Shown in pieces: positions 60,524 to 64,000 of a stretch of DNA of 64,000 nt. Origin of the DNA: Flagellimonas olearia. GTDB lineage: Bacteria; Bacteroidota; Bacteroidia; Flavobacteriales; Flavobacteriaceae. Position 1 is the stretch's first letter. Every line of letters begins with the position of its first letter. The notes beneath the pieces were generated by a model. It was not told the DNA's origin. It saw only the letters and a list, made by a program, of their open reading frames with translations, and did not search any database. The stretch is taken from positions 1,551,349 through 1,615,348 of the forward strand of contig NZ_WELG01000002.1 of NCBI RefSeq assembly GCF_009184425.1, read 5' to 3'. The translations under genes and the position numbers were made by a program.

Positions 60524-63094
60524 CTAGAAAGGATAATTGATCCCGATGTTGAAAACGGCATTTTTCAGGTTGTATCCACTGAACCAACGGTCTGATCCCT
60601 GCCGGGCAGGGTCGTAGGCCTTGAACCCAACATCCAATCTGAACACAAAATAGGTGAAATCATATCGAAGTCCCAGACCGGTACCCAAGGCAATATCGGC
60701 CAAGGAGGAGAAGCCGGTAAAGATGGCATCGGGGTTGTCCTCATTGTCAAACACGTTCCAAATGTTCCCTGCATCTGCAAACAGAGCACCCTTGACATCC
60801 CCGGCTATGGGAAACCGATATTCCAAGTTCAGTGCAAGCTTCAGGTTGGCTTCGTTGAAATCGTTAAGGTTGTTGGTCTTTCCGGGACCCAGTTCGTAGG
60901 CGTTCCAAGCCCGGTTGTCGTTGGAGCCCCCGCCAAAGTAGCTTCGTACAAAGGGAATGTTGTCCGAGTTTCCATAGGGAACCGCAAGGCCAAAAAAGCT
61001 TCTAAAGGCAATGACCTTGGAGTCATCCACATCCCAGTGCCTGATAAAATCGAACTCTGTTTTAAAGTATTGCGAAAAGGGAACACCAAATACCAGAAGT
61101 TGGTCGCGGTCATTTTTGTTGTACGGGACCACATTGGAAATCAAGGAAAGGAAATTCCCGGCCCCTTCCAGTTTTATCCTGAACTGATAAAAATTGTTGT
61201 CGTTGATATCAACCCTACTATTTTTAAAAAAGGTATAGTTGGAGGCAAAGATGAGGTTGTTCTCGGTCAATCGCTGTCTGCGTTCATTGATTCGGTTGAC
61301 TTCGTTCAAATCATCTGGGTCCAGTATGATGTTATTGTTGAGAACGGTATCTACAAATTTATTGGCTCCTTCGGGGATGGTCAACTGAAAGGGGTCATCT
61401 TCATTGTCCACTTCCTCAAAGAAATCGGCAAATGCCGGATCTTGTTCAAAGGCATCGGCTATATTGTCCAGATTTCTGTACGTATTTCGATATACATTGT
61501 AGAAGTTGTCGGGGTTGGTGTTGCGCACAAATTCCACATTCAACAATTCCACATTATGCTTTAATTGGGTGGAAGGAGACCAATTGTAAGACAAGATGGA
61601 ATTCAGGGACTGTTTGTCCAACCCAATGTTCCGTTGAAAGTTGGTACCTGCCGACAACCTACTTTGGGGAAGCATATAGTACGGAATGATCTTCTCAGTA
61701 TTGAACGGGAACCAAATCCTGGGAAAGGTAATGTTCACATCTCCACCAAGCTCTGAGGTAAAGGGTTCATCAGAGAAGAGGGAGGCGTCGCTCAAAAGGC
61801 CTATGGAACCCCTTGCGGAAATGTTCAGGGTTTCCGCACCACCAAAAACGTTTCTTGTAATGACCGATGTGCTGAAGGCAGTACCTACCTGTTGTATGTT
61901 GGAGTGGGTCACATCAAAGTCGAGGTTCAATGAAAACTTGGGCCTTGGCGCCAAATACACATTGGAAATCAATTGGGTTTGGGTGGTGTCCGGAATAAAT
62001 TCAATGTTCGGGTATTTGAATGTATTCAGGTTGGTAATCTGCCGATAGGTACGAATGCGGTCCAAATCCCTGTAAATGCTGTCTTTTTGGAAAAAGATGG
62101 CATCGGTCAATGCTTTTGGATTATACCTGAGCTTGTCCTTGTAATAAATAGTGTAGTTGTCATATTCCAAGGATTGTAGGGAATCGGTTTCTCCGCCAAT
62201 TACATAATCGGCATAGATATTTATTTTTTTCAGGTGATGGATTCTATACGGACTGTTGACATCCGTACTGTCCGAGGTGCTTCTGAATTTTTTGATGTTA
62301 AGCTGTACGTCCATCAATTGGTCATCGGCCAATTGGGTGGTATCACGAAGAATATCGTAGCTGATGGAACTCTCCTGAAAGTTGTAGACCCCAGAGTTTC
62401 GGAACAAAGTGGTCAATCGTTCCCGTTCTTGATTAAAATTGGCCAGATCAAATTGGTCCCCTTCTTTGACCAAGGTCAAATCCAATGAAGCGTCGTAAAT
62501 GGAATCCAGTTCAGGGGAGCTTATGTTTTTTTGGACCGTGTCAATGATAAAAGGCTTTCCCAGATTGAGTTTGTATTCCAACTCGGCCCTTTTTTTTCTT
62601 TTTCCTTCCAAGATGCCGTAGTTTCCGGAATTGTTGAAATATCCCTTACTTCTATAATACGCCTCCATTCTTTCCAAGGATTTACGGGTAAGTGCGGTGT
62701 CGATTACCACAGGGGGTTCTCCAATTCTTTTTAGAAAATCACTGGCTCCTTTTACGATAAAGGATTCTTGAAGACGGTTTACCTGTTTTTGGGAAAGGAG
62801 ATTGTTCAATCTTTTTTCCCGCTTTTCCTTGCGGTGGAGCCAATCCTGAAAAGAAGAGTCTGGGTTTTCCTTGGCCAAATTATAGAGGTTGAGGCGCAAG
62901 GGGTATCCAAGGACATTACTGTTGGGTTTTTGGGTGATAAGGCCTTTGATTTCACTATCGCTTACCTTTTCCTCATCCACATAAATGGAGTTCTTGGTGA
63001 GCAATAGTTCATCATCTCCCACCTTTTTGAGGGTATTGCAACCAGCCGCACTCAATATAAGCAACAATAACCCTATTTTTGTCACGTTGCGCAT
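60524..63094 (-). CDS. tamL: TamL, BamA/TamA-family outer-membrane lipoprotein
   Basis: 856 residues from the ATG at 63094. This start gives a short signal with lipobox L-S-A-A-G-C; in-frame starts further upstream (63115, 63157) lie at or before the predicted transcription start. POTRA-like domains occupy about residues 20-400, and a 16-stranded barrel makes up the C-terminal half, with the late motif A-L-F-A-D-A-G-N-I-W and a terminal aromatic strand. TamL is the Bacteroidota, lipid-anchored version of TamA, which works with TamB in envelope lipid and outer-membrane protein homeostasis. It is divergent from the TrmH-family gene. Confidence 0.9.
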   Translation of the reverse strand: MRNVTKIGLLLLILSAAGCNTLKKVGDDELLLTKNSIYVDEEKVSDSEIKGLITQKPNSNVLGYPLRLNLYNLAKENPDSSFQDWLHRKEKREKRLNNLLSQKQVNRLQESFIVKGASDFLKRIGEPPVVIDTALTRKSLERMEAYYRSKGYFNNSGNYGILEGKRKKRAELEYKLNLGKPFIIDTVQKNISSPELDSIYDASLDLTLVKEGDQFDLANFNQERERLTTLFRNSGVYNFQESSISYDILRDTTQLADDQLMDVQLNIKKFRSTSDSTDVNSPYRIHHLKKINIYADYVIGGETDSLQSLEYDNYTIYYKDKLRYNPKALTDAIFFQKDSIYRDLDRIRTYRQITNLNTFKYPNIEFIPDTTQTQLISNVYLAPRPKFSLNLDFDVTHSNIQQVGTAFSTSVITRNVFGGAETLNISARGSIGLLSDASLFSDEPFTSELGGDVNITFPRIWFPFNTEKIIPYYMLPQSRLSAGTNFQRNIGLDKQSLNSILSYNWSPSTQLKHNVELLNVEFVRNTNPDNFYNVYRNTYRNLDNIADAFEQDPAFADFFEEVDNEDDPFQLTIPEGANKFVDTVLNNNIILDPDDLNEVNRINERRQRLTENNLIFASNYTFFKNSRVDINDNNFYQFRIKLEGAGNFLSLISNVVPYNKNDRDQLLVFGVPFSQYFKTEFDFIRHWDVDDSKVIAFRSFFGLAVPYGNSDNIPFVRSYFGGGSNDNRAWNAYELGPGKTNNLNDFNEANLKLALNLEYRFPIAGDVKGALFADAGNIWNVFDNEDNPDAIFTGFSSLADIALGTGLGLRYDFTYFVFRLDVGFKAYDPARQGSDRWFSGYNLKNAVFNIGINYPF

Positions 63095-63121
63095 TAGACC
63101 TAAAGAACCCCTCATAGACGC

Positions 63122-63153
63122 CAAAAATACACGATTTAGATGGTTACAAAAAA
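63122..63153 (-). promoter_or_regulatory. Promoter for tamL with -33 and -7 elements
   Basis: On the minus strand TTTTTTG (63147-63153) is followed after 17 nt by TATTTTTG (63122-63129), a full Bacteroidota promoter. It predicts transcription from about 63116 and so favours the tamL ATG at 63094. It lies over the first codons of the divergent methyltransferase gene. Confidence 0.7.
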
Positions 63154-63856
63154 CCAAATTAAACTAGTTGTAAACCTAAAGCAAAAAAAGTACCGAACTC
63201 AACACGGTTTGTTTGTCGTGGAAGGCGAGAAGACCGTTTCGGAGCTGTTGAACGCAGGCGCGAAGCCCTTTGGGCTGTTTGTGGATGCCGTTGAAAAAGG
63301 GGTGGAATTTAACAATCCGGAATTGGTGTCGAGTTCCATATTGAAACAAATGAGCAGCCTGTCCAGTCCCAATGGGGTGCTGGGAGTTTTTCATATTCCC
63401 GTTCCTAAATCCATTGATGGGGCAGATTGGGTCGTTGCTTTGGACGCCGTCCGGGACCCTGGGAATTTAGGGGCCATTATTAGGTTGTGCGACTGGTTTG
63501 GGATACCGAATCTGGTCTGTTCCCAAGATACCGTGGATTGTTTCAATCCCAAGGTACTGCAGGCTACCATGGGCTCCATAGCCCGGGTGAACGTGACTTA
63601 TGTGGATTTGGAAGCCTATTTGAAAAAAACGGCTTTGCCTATTTATGGAGCGTTTATGGATGGGGACTCGGTATATCAGCAAAAATTGCCACCCAAAGGA
63701 GTTCTGGTTATGGGCAATGAGGCCAATGGCGTTTCAGAAACCGTTGGTGGATTGGTCACATCGCGGATTTCCATTCCCCAATACGGAAAAACAACAACCG
63801 AAAGCCTGAACGTCGCTACGGCCACGGCCATTCTTCTCAATGAGATCAGAAGATAG
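63140..63856 (+). CDS. TrmH-family (SpoU) RNA 2'-O-methyltransferase
   Basis: 238 residues. An N-terminal substrate-binding region (K-N-Q-I-K-L, K-Y-R-T-Q-H-G-L-F-V-V-E-G-E-K) is followed by the knotted SPOUT domain: motif 1 R-D-P-G-N-L-G-A-I-I-R near residue 101, motif 2 V-L-V-M-G-N-E-A-N-G-V near residue 188 and motif 3 I-S-I-P-Q-Y-G-K-T-T-T-E-S-L-N-V-A. It should methylate the 2'-OH of a tRNA or rRNA nucleotide with S-adenosylmethionine; the target base cannot be told from sequence. The start codon overlaps the tamL promoter. Confidence 0.93.
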   Translation: MVTKNQIKLVVNLKQKKYRTQHGLFVVEGEKTVSELLNAGAKPFGLFVDAVEKGVEFNNPELVSSSILKQMSSLSSPNGVLGVFHIPVPKSIDGADWVVALDAVRDPGNLGAIIRLCDWFGIPNLVCSQDTVDCFNPKVLQATMGSIARVNVTYVDLEAYLKKTALPIYGAFMDGDSVYQQKLPPKGVLVMGNEANGVSETVGGLVTSRISIPQYGKTTTESLNVATATAILLNEIRR

Positions 63857-63912
63857 CTTTTTGAATTTAGGGACGATTGGATTTCTAGATTCTTGGATTT
63901 TTTTAAACTTCA

Positions 63913-64000
63913 CTATCCAACTATCCAACTATCCAACTATCCAACTATCCAACTATCCAACTATCCAACTATCCAACTATCCAACTATCCAACTATCCAA
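63913..64000. repeat. Octanucleotide tandem repeat (CTATCCAA), at least 11 copies
   Basis: Eleven perfect, uninterrupted copies of CTATCCAA fill the last 88 bases and continue beyond the window. They start 57 nt after the methyltransferase stop. No reading frame was recognised through them. Confidence 0.97.

Noticed and set aside
63913-64000. CRISPR array or telomere-like end
   Set aside because: Repeats are 8 bp with no spacers; this is a simple tandem repeat.

Overview
The window is chromosomal DNA from a marine-type member of the Flavobacteriaceae (Bacteroidota). The evidence is the TAnnTTTG-type -7 promoter elements, three SusC/SusD pairs, ECF sigma/FecR pairs, a primary sigma factor without region 1.1, TamL, DUF5690, DUF2911 and DUF5916 proteins, and moderate GC. 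The mix recalls Muricauda/Flagellimonas, Maribacter or Zobellia, but the genus is not provable from the sequence alone. No insertion sequence, integrase, rRNA or CRISPR array was seen.

Layout. (1) 1-750: the last codons of ftsZ, a GatB/YqeY-domain gene, tRNA-Arg(TCG) and a terminator. (2) 886-6820: an exported FAD oxidoreductase; a zinc alcohol dehydrogenase resembling the phosphonate-associated family, co-transcribed with an XRE-cupin regulator; a divergent DUF5690 membrane protein with GlpT-like signature residues; and a Tat-exported metallophosphoesterase. (3) 7021-17844: a GH20 hexosaminidase, then ECF sigma, FecR, SusC, SusD and two tandem glycerophosphodiester phosphodiesterases. (4) 17998-31806, minus strand: a PNGase F-like amidase, a second sigma/FecR/SusC/SusD set with a small lipoprotein, a terminator, then an exported TIM-barrel isomerase, a SUMF1-domain protein and a Gfo/Idh/MocA oxidoreductase. 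(5) 32071-38861: a lipoprotein sulfatase and a third SusC/SusD pair whose promoter region carries a 21-bp-phased direct repeat. (6) 38945-53281: an AraC-type membrane-linked regulator, DUF2911 and NTF2-like exported proteins, two LytS/LytTR two-component systems, a YHS protein, a tightly overlapping LysE-DinB-NRDE-ATP-grasp operon, a YpdA-like reductase, rpe and a DUF5916 protein. (7) 53566-64000: housekeeping genes rpoD, pnp, rpsO, fbaA-accD, tamL and a TrmH-family methyltransferase, ending in an octanucleotide tandem repeat that runs off the window.

How it fits together. Regions 2 and 3 read as uptake and breakdown of phosphate-ester or phosphonate compounds: a SusCD importer with two surface or periplasmic phosphodiesterases, a hexosaminidase, a metallophosphoesterase and a candidate inner-membrane organophosphate transporter. 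Region 4 reads as harvest of N-linked glycans, with PNGase F releasing glycan and SusCD importing it, next to a possible periplasmic sugar-modifying trio. Region 5 reads as use of a sulfated carbohydrate. Enzyme families and gene layout are seen in the sequence; substrates are inferred. The most promising unexplained system is the DUF5690/phosphodiester region, followed by the phased repeats upstream of the third SusC gene.
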